Origin: Aureobasidium sp. EXF-3400
Taxonomy: Eukaryota; Ascomycota; Dothideomycetes; Dothideales; Saccotheciaceae
Assembly: GCA_024195585.1 (NCBI GenBank)
Contig: SWBL01000221.1
Location: forward strand, 23,121-87,120
Direction of reading: 5' to 3'
Length of the DNA stretch: 64,000 bases
A model generated the notes under the pieces. It did not search any database. It was not told the origin of the DNA and was given only the letters and a program-made list of their open reading frames with translations. Each line of letters starts with the position of its first letter. Within the stretch, counting starts at the first letter, position 1. Shown here one piece after another: positions 23,143-33,476 of the stretch. The position numbers and the translations under genes are program-made.

Positions 23143-24275
23143 CGTTGCTGGCGTGCTCAGGGGTAAAATGTGTGGAAACAACAAAGGATAGACAATTAAG
23201 TTGCGCCAGCAAAAGAAGATCAAAGGCTGAATATTCTGATACTTGAGTGTGCGCTCGGCTACAGTGAAATCAACAAGTGAAAGCGTGGTTGCCGTGGGCG
23301 GAAAGTTGGCAGTATCACCACTATTGGTGAGCAAAAGGGATGCTCCGACAGAGGCTCGAACCTCAGACCATTGGCAAAAGATTAGTTTGGCATACCGCTC
23401 AGATTGAGGCCGTGAGAATGGCTGCCACTACACTAACCTACCTTTTCAGGCTGAGGGGTGCTTCAACCAGCGGCACTATATACCTTCGTTCAAAGCTGTT
23501 TCCGATGGAGTTTCGTTCTGCATTCCGGCTGGTTGGCATATCCAATTCCGTTGTATAGATAGTTCGGAGATAACCTACTGACTGATTGATCGTTTCTTGT
23601 AGGCTCCTAGATGTCTTTAAGATTGTCTGTTTGCATGTCTGAACTTGGAGTTATCAAGGGTGTCAATCTGGATAACCACCACCTCTTTCGGCATCTCAAC
23701 ATCGCTAAGGACTCATCCTCTGAGGGTAAGACTTTGCTTCGACTGGGTAGAGAAAAAAGGTCTACTCGACGCTCACATGACCGATTGTATTATATCCTAT
23801 TGACAATGGACAGTAAAGGAGCTTCGTGAAGCTCACCCAGGTCGGGCATGGCTGTGATAGATACCTGAGTTGCACAAGCGCTGGAAAGCCGCACCTACAA
23901 AGCTGCTACCCCTATTTCTCCACTAACAAGGGACCAGACGAAATTGAAGAGATTGAAAGTGAAGATATGAGATTTCTGCAAACTGTAGCTAGCCTTTGTG
24001 GGTATATTCAAGAAAACAAGAAAAAATTGGTTGTTTTGAAGAAGAGCAAGCGGAAACAGATTGCTAAGGTAAAAACAAAAAAAAGGAGAAATCAGGTACC
24101 TCAGGAAAACGCCCCCAATCCCAAAGGCATCAGCGTAAACACTATGCCAGCAAAGCGTGTCGATGAAGTACTGAAAACATACACAAAGACCAGGCTTCGT
24201 ACTCCCAGGTCATCGTCCAAGCAAAAGGAAATTTGCAGTGTTCATGAAATCCAGGCGCCGAAATATGGAAACCTC
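23143..24275. other. Upstream region of the orphan gene, repeat copy C and a basic open frame
   Basis: Besides repeat copy C this stretch has a plus-strand frame of 153 codons (23826-24287) that opens with GTG; its first ATG is near 23968. The product would be very lysine-rich (KKLVVLKKSKRKQIAKVKTKKRRN) and would overlap the 3' end of the F-box gene by 12 bp. A shorter ATG-initiated frame at 23611-23829 precedes it. Neither shows a recognised domain; they are left unannotated. Confidence 0.4.
23318..23454 (-). repeat. tRNA-like repeat, copy C
   Basis: Copy C is in sense on the minus strand, upstream of the orphan gene that is transcribed in the same direction. The 59-nt unit is 23380-23438. 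The core equals that of copies A and B except for single bases. The closing stem pairs GGTTAGT with ACTAATC (one G-U pair), followed by TTTT. The tail holds GAGGTTCGAGCCTC, a GAGG/CCTC hairpin around a B-box-like sequence, then TGTCGGAGCA, which resembles a tRNA 3' end. Confidence 0.6.
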
Positions 24276-26173
24276 TCATCGCCATAGATCTTGTCGACTG
24301 CCAGCACGCTTGTGGCCTCCATTGCTCTCGGCACCAGGAATCTTTGGTGGAGGTTTGAGCCAACTGCCACGACTTCCAAGGCCACCAGCACTGCTGCCAA
24401 CACTGGTACCCATGGTAGCAAGAGCAGCGAGCGCACCACCTCCGTTTCCAGGACTGCTGCCACCCCAGCTACGGGACTCATGGCCGGCTGATGATCTTGG
24501 TCGTGCTACTTCTTCTTGCGGGACGGCTAGGAAGCCACCATAGCCATTACCGACAATAACACTTTTGCGTGCGTCGCCACCAAATCCACCTTGGGCCCAT
24601 TGAGGACCGAGACCGCGAGCGGCACTGTATGCGCTCTGTGGACGGCCACTGCTACCTGATCCATGACGGCCGTGAGATGGAGCTGGTGGTTGGTACGCTG
24701 TGAAGGCCCATTCGACTTCGTCTAGACCCTTAGAAAAGACTTCCAGAGGCTGGTGCAATCCACGGGGAGGGTTCATAGCTCCTACAACGCTTTGACGCTG
24801 ATTGCCGCCGCCATCCATGAAGGGTGTTGGAGGTGCGGGGAGCAGCATAATCTCAGCAAAATCGGGGTCACGAACATAAAGCTGCGAGAGAGCAGGCAGA
24901 CCATTGGCATGTAGTGATTGAGCCAGGTATGCGTAGTATGAAGCTGCAGGTTTTTGTAGGCCATGGGCATCTTCTGAGTCGGTGAGTTCGTAGTGGAGGA
25001 CTCTGAGAGAGATGGACTCGAGAGGTGGAAGGTCGTTGAGTGAGAGAGCGAGAGAATTGGAGACGGTTTCGACGATTGAGAGGAAGTGTAGAGATGAAGC
25101 ATCGAACAGGAAGTGGTGTAGGTGGATTGGGTCGATACCGGTGCCATTGAGTGAGAGGTCGTTGAGTGTGTTGCGGTTCAGGGGTTTCTCGAAATAGACG
25201 CCCATACCCTCAGCAGTGATTCTAGGCGTGTTCTCGAAAGCTAGAGTGCGCAGAGCAGGGAAGTCTGGAAGCATGGGAGATTGGTAGAAGATGGTGTCGT
25301 CCAGCCAGGGCAGGTCAGTCATTGTGAGTTCACGCAGAGCTGGCAGCGAACCAAGGACGATACGCAGTGTGCTGGGCTCAACTTGAATTCCCTGGATCTC
25401 GACAATCTCCAGCGCTTGCCAGTTGCGACGAGCGAGTTGTTCAAACGAGCCTTCGGAACCCTGTCTGTAGCTCATCTTGCGAATGTCGGGACAGCGTGCT
25501 TGCAGCTCGTGGACCAGAGGCATACAGTTCGGGTCGCCATTGAAAGCTCCATCAGGCAGGTCGACGTATTTCAAGTTGGGCAAGACAGATATGGTGCGGG
25601 CAAGGTCGGCCTTTGCGGTTTCTCGCGTCATGTATGGTAGCTTGAGCATAGTCACGCCATGTGCCAGATTCGGGTTCTCTCGTACAGTGCGGCAGAAGAG
25701 TGCCAGTCTGATGGTGGGAACATCGCCGGACTCGATGGGAGCTTTGAGGAATGTCTTTTTCTGTCTCTTCTCGGCCAGGATCTCCTCGAGTTCGCAGTAG
25801 TGGACGGCATCGATGCGGACGCTGCTGTATCTGGGCAGGGGTCAGTCGGGTGGTTTGCTAGTGGAAGGAGGACTTACAAGACAGTGGCAGCAGCGTTGTA
25901 CCAGCGACGACAGACTTGACCTGCCTTTGCTAAATCTCTCAAGTCACACAACATACACCCCTCGCCGTTTGTCGACCTCTCACTAGGCTCGTATGTCTCA
26001 TCTTGGGTATGCGGCGCAACTTGCACCATGATCTTTGTGAGTATGTCATTGGGAAGTTTGGCAGCAAAGTCACGTCCAGGGCGAATAGCAAGGGGAGAGC
26101 GTTTTGGGCTGTTGGTGCTGCTTTCGTTGCCCTTGTTATGTGACTTTGCGCGGAGGTGCTTGAAGAAGCCCAT
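24276..26173 (-). CDS. F-box protein with leucine-rich-like region
   Basis: Predicted 616-aa substrate-adaptor-type protein from exons 26173-25878 and 25830-24276, joined by a 47-bp intron (TTA codon split). An F-box-like helix set lies near residues 38-100: AKLPNDILTKIMVQV ... LAKAGQVCRRWYNAAATVLYSSV, the usual place for Skp1 binding in an SCF ubiquitin ligase. The middle holds irregular leucine-rich segments (LPNLKYVDLPDGAF, LPALRELTMTDLPWL, FPALRTLAFENTP). The last ~150 residues are rich in Gly, Ser and Arg and look disordered. No target can be named. Fungal genomes hold many lineage-specific F-box genes, and this fits that group. The next gene upstream is also on the minus strand. Confidence 0.85.
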
Positions 26174-26553
26174 ATTTGCGGCTCCCAGTTCGCGTTGCCT
26201 GGAGTTGATTGAAGTTTAGGAAGGATCGCGTCTCTCAGAAAGCCATCTTCCTCAGATACACACAAGGCAGTCACGGGCCACGAGAAGGTGGTTGCACCTG
26301 GAAATGCCGATACGCGCCGGCCACCCCTGAATCCGGCTGCTTTGAATTCCTCGCAACCCCGCGCCTACCCTGTTCCTGTCTTGGTGCGAGCAAGGTGTCA
26401 GTCTGAGACACGACGCACGGCCCTCGAAACTCTGTCAAGTCGTTTCTCTGACACGTATGAAACACGACAAACAAATTCCTAGGAACCTGAAGCTATATTA
26501 TTATGCCATCGCTATTCGTGCCACGACTCTCTACCGAGTTGCTATCCAGGTTG
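26174..26553. other. Intergenic, SPX-EXS gene 3' end to F-box gene
   Basis: About 380 bp. It contains the F-box gene promoter and the terminator of the phosphate exporter gene. No separate feature is seen. Confidence 0.5.
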
Positions 26554-29500
26554 CTATCCTCCTTTACGTAGCTTCCTTGCTCTGGCGATTGCTTGATCGT
26601 CTGACGCGCTGCTTGCTCCTTCTCCGCCTGAGCCTGATCCTGGTCCGACGAGTTCCTCATCGTCCTCGTCGCTTCCTTTCCTCTTCGGAGCCTTGCCGTT
26701 TCCATCGCTATCGCTGTCTGGCTTGTTTTGTGTTCGTTGGAAGCTTCCATCAATCTCGTCTGGCTCAATTGAAGGTCCATTATCCTCATCACTGTCATCG
26801 TCATCCTCATCATCGCCTTCGAGCGTGTTGTGTACCTCAGACTTTCTACGGCGTTCAAAGTCTAATGCGTGTGATGCGCGCATTAATGTACCAACTCTGT
26901 GAATCGCTCTGACCATTGGTGATGCTTCATGAGATCCAGGCTTTCTGCGTTGGCGGATGTTGGGCGATGATAGCTCTGCGTTGGATTCTCTGCGTGCTGG
27001 ATCAACTCCAGTTGCTGTCGAGGGTGTAAGTGTAACACTGCCAGGGCGTTGTGCTTCGAGATCGTCTGAGTTTCTGCCTTCGACATCTTCTGTGGGTTCT
27101 GCTTCTGCTTCCGTCTTGCTGAGTTCGTATGGTAGGGGCACATCACGCGATGCGCGGTAACGGCTTACACTGTGAACGTGTTAGCATACAATTCGTCGTT
27201 ATGACATCTTTGCGCAACATACTTGGTGCAGTGTTCGTTCTCAACTCTGAACAATTGCCACATGCCACGTCGAAGGACTTCAGTAAAGGCAACCAGGAAG
27301 GATATGATTGACGAATGTTGCACATCATGCCCGTATATGGCGTAGAAGATCCAGTTGAAGCGAAGAATGGGATCAAGCACCATCGCAACGTAGTACCACC
27401 AAGCATATTTGAAGCCCAGTGTGTTTCTCAAGAAAGGATGCTTTGCGTACGGGTCCATCAAACTCCAGTCCATGACAATATCCCAGACGCTGCAGTAGAC
27501 GCCGTTGATGGTTGCCCAGAAGATGAAAAGTACTCGCAACCTTTCGATCTTGTTGATACGCCACAAACTCAAGCTCATGTAGTAGAGAATGGTGCACATG
27601 TATTTACCAAAGTTGGCCATGTGAGGGAACAGACTTCTTGTATCGGCATATCTGCGAAGACATTGGAGAGCACGCCAGATACCTGGAAGGGTAGCAAAGA
27701 ACCCAAGCAGTCGAGAGTGTGACGAGTTGCACTGTGCAGGATTGTTCCAGTCGTTGGCGTAGAGACAGAAGAAGAGTTCAATATTCTGGCGAGAATCAGC
27801 TGCTTTGTTACTCAACTCCGCTTAAGAGTACTTACACCAAGAGCGTAAGTCTGTGAACAAAACATGTCACCCAGGAAAAAGTCTCTAAACTCAACAGGGA
27901 AGACTCCAGCGAGGCACAATCGCCACTGCATACGTCAGCTTGTATAACACTTTTCTCAAGGGAGCGACTTACAGTCGAGTAGGCGAACCACAGACGACTA
28001 CGATGGTAAAATACAGGGAATGGGTTGAAAAGAATAAGACCTGAAACACAGACTAGAACGACTGGCCACCAGATATAGAATGAGTCGCTGGTGAAGCGCT
28101 TGAAGTTGAGCCAAATCGTCAAGCCGAAAACGAAGCCGAGAAGAGAAGGTATCTAGAACAATGTTAGTGACACTAATAGAGGAGAGGAGAGTAGAGAAAA
28201 TTACTTCTGTGAGTTGTCGCCAGTCCACTTGATGCCGGGTGTCAAATTCGAAGATGAACGAGTAATTTACTTTGGCCCGGGACCATACTCGGCACGCAAC
28301 GCAGAAGAGAAGCGAAAGGAACCACATCAAAAAGTAGCCACCATAAATCTGTAGGATGTATTAGCAGACAATCGAGCGAAACGTCGAGCGTCATGTTGCA
28401 TACCTGAAGTAGGTAAGAGGTGTGGGAAACGATTGACGGATCTTCGTGCCACAAAAGCTGGGTACCATAGACAAGTCCTTCGATGCCAAAGACGGCACCT
28501 GTAGCCAGAAGTACTCCATTACGGAACACGCTCCCGGTATAATCTCCCAATCTTGCGACTTTAGCCCGCAGCTTGCCCACTGCGATCTTGTGGTTACCAC
28601 GTTCGAAGTAGCGAGCGTACATATCTTCGACAGCTTGAATGTGACCATCCACGATTGTACTGTTGACAAAGTATGCAGTGTTGACCTTCTCAGTCATGTA
28701 TCGGCCAGATGGGCGAGCATTGACGGTCTTGTCGTATTTCTTGTTGATTTTGCGAAAGGCCGTCCTGTTGAGTAAAGCGTATGACTTCAGTAGTTCCAAA
28801 CCTCTGTAGTACTCGGCCAGAGCAATCTTCAGTTTGCGCTTAGCAGTTCTATACGGTACTTCCGGATGGCCACCTCTACGAATGTAGTCTCTGCTGTCGT
28901 CCATTGCGCGAGGGCCACTAGGGGTGCCCAACTGCTTCATGGCTTCGAAAGTCTTGCCTGTTTGCGGGGCTCTCTTTCTACCAGGAATACCATTAATTGC
29001 CTTGGCCCAACCATTTTTCATGGGACCATTCTTCTTGATGAGCTGAGACTCTTCACCTCCAGCAGTGCTATTTCTGGATAACATGCCGTTTGACAAGAGA
29101 TCTGTACTGTTTGATGGGCGCTTAGTCCTGGAGGTCGCATAGAGAATCTCCTCCATGCGCTGGTCACGCATCATGTGTAGTTGTTCTCGCAGCACTTTGA
29201 GTCTTTCAGTAGCCTCATCCTCTTTCTTCTTGTAAAACTCCTCAATCTTTTCCAACTCTTTATCCAGGAACATGAAGAATTGAGATTGACGAACATCGAT
29301 TTCTCGGTAAGCATCAAGAGCAATGTCATCCGGGGTAGAGTCGGTGCCGCGCAAGCCACTGAAGCCGCTGAACATTCTTCTAGTGGGAGGTCTGGTGGGT
29401 TGAGCGTCTTGGACGCCAGGCATCGAATTGACTCGTCTCGGTTGAAAGACACTCTTGTACCTAGAAGGGAGTTTGAAGGTGGCATGTTTCGGAGTGGTTT

Positions 29501-30170
29501 CGCCAACCTGGTATGCGCTACCGGAAGACTCTTGACGCATGGCACTGCGACGAGCTGGAGTGCCTAAAGCAGGACCAGGCAGTTTCAGCGATCTGTTTGA
29601 GTCCTCACTTGGACGCGAAGCCTTGGGGGGACTTGTGATGGCTGGTGGAGAGCCAATGATACTCCCATAGCGTGTCATGTGTCTCCCATCACTGTGTATC
29701 TGAAGAGGAGTGCTTTCTGCATCTTGAGCGCCTGGGATAGGCATGGCGGCGGTCGTCGAGCCATGTTGGTCGTCTTCAGTAGCAGGGCGAACAGCACCCA
29801 CGTCTCCACTGCTAGCCCTTCTATCACTCGTCCTGGTCGCAGGTCTGTTTAGGAATGCGTAGAAGGGTGCTTTTCCGAAAGTCGCAAGCGACGAAGAGTC
29901 ACGACGGCCATCGGGCGGGCTGGTACGTTCGACTTTTTGCAGAGCGCGGGCAACAGCCTTGAGCTTCTTCTTTCCTTGCTACTTGACTGTCAATCTGTGT
30001 GCTCGTAGCGATGTTCGTGTCGTGGATGTATCGAAGCGCGAACCTTGTAATCCAGATATTTAGCCCGCCATTCAGGTACCAGATCAGCCTCCAATTCTCT
30101 ATCGTTGATTCGTCAGTCTCTGTCGGTAGGATTGAGCGCTGGTTCAGTCGTCTTACTTGGCGAATTTCAT
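26554..30170 (-). CDS. SYG1: SPX-EXS phosphate exporter (SYG1/XPR1 type)
   Basis: Membrane protein of 1078 aa from eight exons: 30170-30157, 30098-30044, 29978-28404, 28348-28205, 28152-27973, 27925-27836, 27785-27223 and 27169-26554. Exon 1 is only 14 nt, yet the join gives the canonical SPX start MKFAKELEADLVPEWR...YLDYKQGKKKLKAV. The SPX domain is split by a long disordered insert (residues ~80-190) and ends with KIALAEYYRGLELLKSY...AFRKINKKYDK, holding the lysines that bind inositol pyrophosphates. Several membrane helices follow, then EXS motifs (FRDFFLGDMFCSQTYALG, WRALQCLRRYADT, RRGMWQLFRVENEH). The ~200-residue tail is acidic and disordered. XPR1/SYG1 relatives export phosphate; this role is inferred from the family. 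Confidence 0.95.
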
Positions 30171-30541
30171 GATTACTCGCGTGCTTCTGCTGGCCTCATC
30201 TCAAAGCCATGTCTTTGTGGCACAGAACCAGGTTAAAAATACTTATCTCTGTTTTTCTTGATTAGATCTTGCAAGAAAGTCACTCAACCTCACAGCACAT
30301 CATTGGCCCCGCTGACGCATGTGGAGAAACTCTTGGCTTTCATTGGCCAATCATACAAAGCTTCCATGTCTCTATCGTTTTCACATGGCAATGTTTTTGT
30401 TATTTCACAGCACGCGTAAATTGGATATCAGTGAAGTGGATATAACTGTTTTCATTCGGATTGCCTGTTTGCAATCATTGGTATTTCATGCTCTGATCAT
30501 GCATTCGTTCTTGACCTCTTCAAGAGACAAGATGGACTTGT
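30171..30541. other. Intergenic, CipC-like gene 3' end to SYG1 start
   Basis: About 370 bp with the SYG1 promoter and the CipC-like gene 3' UTR. No further feature is recognised. Confidence 0.5.
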
Positions 30542-31033
30542 TTAGTAGTTGTAACCACCGAACTGCTGCTGGAGCTGGTCGGGGGGACCCATCTGGTTGG
30601 GGTCGTACTGGTCGTACTGGCCGTACTGCCATTGAGGTTAGCCAGTGTTTTGATGGAATAAAGGTGGGACTGTAGATACCTGCTGCTCGTAGAGGTGCTC
30701 AGCGTTCTTCTTGGCCTGGTGCTTGGCCTTCTCTCTGTCGACGTAGTCAAGACCCTTGGTCTCGCAGAGCTTGTCAACCTCAGCGCCGGCGAAGGAGGCG
30801 ATGAGCTCCTTGGCGAACTCGTGGTTGACGGGCTTGCCCTCCTTGCGCTGTCTCTCCTCGAAGGCGTGCATGGCAGCGAACGAGGCACCACCGGCAAGAA
30901 CCTCGTGAGAGAGGGAGCTCTGGTGGTCGTCGTTGTAGACCTGTTGGTAGGCGTCGTTGGATTCACCTGAGAGTTGTTAGTCTTGTTGATGGATCAAGAA
31001 GACTTTCGAGTGTTCCTCACCCCAGCCGAACAT
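30542..31033 (-). CDS. cipC: CipC-like stress/antibiotic response protein
   Basis: Small soluble protein of 127 aa from exons 31033-31021, 30966-30680 and 30625-30542 (introns of 54 bp each). It starts MFGWGESNDAYQQVYN and continues SSLSHEVLAGGASFAAMHAFEE, then a helical, charged segment with HEFAKELIASFAGAEVDKL and EKAKHQAKKNAEHLYEQQ. The end is rich in Tyr, Gln and Gly. This pattern matches fungal CipC (concanamycin-induced protein C, DUF3759). Members rise strongly under drug, oxidative or infection stress; the biochemical role is not established. Codon use is strongly biased to C/G in the third position, fitting high expression. A TATA box lies about 110 bp upstream of the ATG. Confidence 0.92.
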
Positions 31034-31800
31034 TGTGATTGATTTGATGTGGAAAGGTTTGGTTTGAGAAGTTGTAAGTGGTGCAATGAAGCGTGTGTTG
31101 ATGAAGAGAAGGAAGAAGTGTAGAAGAGGGGTTGTTGTCAAGCTTTATATGTGCTGTGCTGTCCCCTAGAAGGAAGCTGACTTGCACAGCAGCTGCCCCA
31201 CCTATTAGCTCACTGCTCTCCAAGCCACGGTGAGCTTCCATGATCTGTCTTCACTTTCCCTCATGAAGCATGATGACGCGGCGGTCCCTGAGCTCCTTCG
31301 TGAAACGAGTAGTCTAGATTCCCACAATTCACTACCAACCAAAGCCAATGACGAAGCGGGGCTAACCTGCTACTAAGAATACTCTGACCAATCCCAAAGC
31401 TAGCCCTGCTAGCCCTGCGTTGCTGGTGGAAGATGAAACAAGAAATTGCATTCTAACGACAACAGACAGCGTCATTTACATCAGTGTTTACTTAGAGCAC
31501 GATCATCGTCATCTCGTTCTTCTCATCTGCCCTGAGAGAATAGGATCATCTTTCCCCACAACCGCCAAGTTGGATTGGCGTAAACACACTAAACAAGCAT
31601 CAGCCAAGCCCCTTCCCGAATGAACAAGCATGACTCCAGCGATCGGCCTTTCTGTGGCGTTTCCAGGCACAGCCACGATTGAGCCACAGCAGGGTCCGGA
31701 AAATGGAAGCGACGAGAGCTGAGAAGAAGGAGGGGAAAGCATCGAAAAGCCCGCATCAACAAACAACGTTGAACGCAGCAGCTAGAGCTACACAATCAAT
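31034..31800. other. Divergent promoter region, CipC-like and hydrolase-like genes
   Basis: About 770 bp between divergent starts. On the CipC side TATAAA (minus strand) lies at 31144-31149, and an AGGGG stress-type element (CCCCT on the plus strand) lies just beyond at 31163-31167. The rest shows no gene. Confidence 0.5.
31144..31149 (-). promoter_or_regulatory. TATA box of the CipC-like gene
   Basis: TATAAA on the minus strand, about 112 bp upstream of the ATG at 31033, a usual distance for a strongly inducible fungal gene. A CCCCT element sits 14 bp further upstream. Placement is seen; use is inferred. Confidence 0.5.
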
Positions 31801-32720
31801 ATGTCGACCAGCAATAGACTGCCCACGACTTCCGATTTTCCGTCCTCATGGACTCTGACCGTCTCTCCTGGTGAGTTTGCACTTTGGTCATCTGGCGTGA
31901 CCTTCATATCCACTGCCTCAAAACGTCCATTCACCGCCTCGTCCGACACGCGCCACGGACCACATCCGACATCATATCTTGTTCACTAACAAGTCACTCA
32001 GCTCCGAGCTCGCAGCGACCATCAAACATCCTCATCCTGCTGCATGGTCTGGGTGATGCTCATCTTCCATTTGCCCAGCTTGGCACCCAGATGAATCTTC
32101 CTGAGACAGCATGCATTTCTATCAAGGCTCCTGAACCTCTTCCTTTCGAAGAATCTTCTTTCCACTGGGGTGACGATGTTATCTTCGACAACACAGTCGG
32201 CACCATTGATCCTGACGGTGGCTTCAAGAAAGTCGTGCCTAGACTTGTCAAGGAAGTCATTGAGGACACTTTGATCAAGAAATGTGGTTATCAACCTCGT
32301 GAGCTGATGCTCTTTGGATTCGGTCAAGGTGGTATGGTAGCTCTCAATATCGCAGGTAGGTCTCTCGTTCCACATATCGTTTAGACACTCTTGACACGTC
32401 TCTCAGTAAGTATGGAGAAAGAGCTAGGTGGAGTCATCAGTGTCGGTGGCCCTTTACCTAGCGAAGCTCCTGCCTCCCTTTCTCCTAAGCGCAAGACTCC
32501 AATTTTGGTTTGTTCCGGTAATGACAGCCCCTGGGTTACTACATCAGCTCAAGATAAGCTCAAAGCTGTTTTCGAGTCTGTTCAGTTCAACCGCTACAAG
32601 AGGTCCGGAGATACGATGCCCAGGAGTCGTGATGAGATGTATCCCATCATGCAGTTCTTTGCTAGGCGCCTTAAAAGCTCAGCAGGTGTTCCAGAGGGCA
32701 GTGTTGAGCTGACAGCTTGA
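31801..32720 (+). CDS. Alpha/beta hydrolase of the acyl-protein thioesterase family, active site altered
   Basis: 245-aa protein from exons 31801-31870, 32002-32355 and 32407-32720 (introns 131 and 51 bp). The fold of the phospholipase/carboxylesterase (APT1) family is clear: ILILLHGLGDAHLPFAQLG, FHWGDDV, LMLFGFGQGGMVALNIA, ISVGGPLP, TPILVCSGNDSPWVT. The nucleophile elbow is GFGQGG where active relatives have GFSQGG, so Gly replaces the catalytic Ser (codon GGT). The Asp region is kept (GNDSPWV), but the expected Gly-x-x-His region reads GDTMPRSRDEM, without His. By sequence it should not hydrolyse esters by the normal route. It is close in type to yeast YDL057W-like proteins of unknown role. 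Seen: fold motifs and missing residues; inferred: a pseudoenzyme, perhaps lipid-binding. Confidence 0.85.
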
Positions 32721-33476
32721 TGTTGCATGGCTCAAACAAACGACGCCTCGGCGGAATGATAGCCCGAAGATCAGGGTCATATCCACAACCACTTCAACAC
32801 GAAAAGAACAAGCACTCCAGCTGCTGTTAGACGTGTTTTCATGTCCCAATTATGCTCATGATACAAGGTACCTTTATCAGCTGCAACTGAATCTGTCATA
32901 TCCACGGTTTAGTCGTTCTGAAGCCCATGCTGGACTTTGGCATGAGCAGGCCCAAACTTTGGGCAAACCTAGCAGCAAAGTTCAGCCACTGTTCAAGAAT
33001 CATAGATAAACTTGAAAATAAGTCTAACGCCATGCGACAGAAATTCCTCCGAGATACAGCATGTTTGAAACATCCAACTGGCTGTAGATTCTCAAGAATG
33101 GCAGTTGTTGAAGTCCCTGGTATCACTGTGTTGCCAACGTCGCGTCATCCATCCCTCGATGTCGTGATCAGCCATTTGTAGCTTTGGAGCATCCTCGGAA
33201 CCACAACATAACCAATGACAGTCTTTCTCGACTGAAGCAATGTGTATGAAGCTCATCAATTGCTTGTTAAAGACCTGATCTTTATGACGGCTAAGTACAG
33301 TGGACCCGCATCTTCTATTCAACGTGCCAGCCAAGAAGTAAGTACCGATGCATGGGTTTGTTGCAAAAAGACATGTAAGTACCTGAATTTAGCCCTCAAG
33401 GTTTCCTCGTTACTTTTGTTCCCTCAATCTTCGTTTCGAGATCGTCAATACTGCCCTTTGGGTATCCTTTTTAGCC
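32721..33476. other. Intergenic, hydrolase-like gene to MFS permease
   Basis: About 755 bp. Short frames such as 32927-33181 (+) show no conserved motif. No gene is called. Confidence 0.45.

Noticed and set aside
23826..24287. Lysine-rich 153-codon frame
   Set aside because: GTG at the start, first ATG deep inside, and it overlaps the 3' end of the F-box gene; low-complexity composition could be chance.
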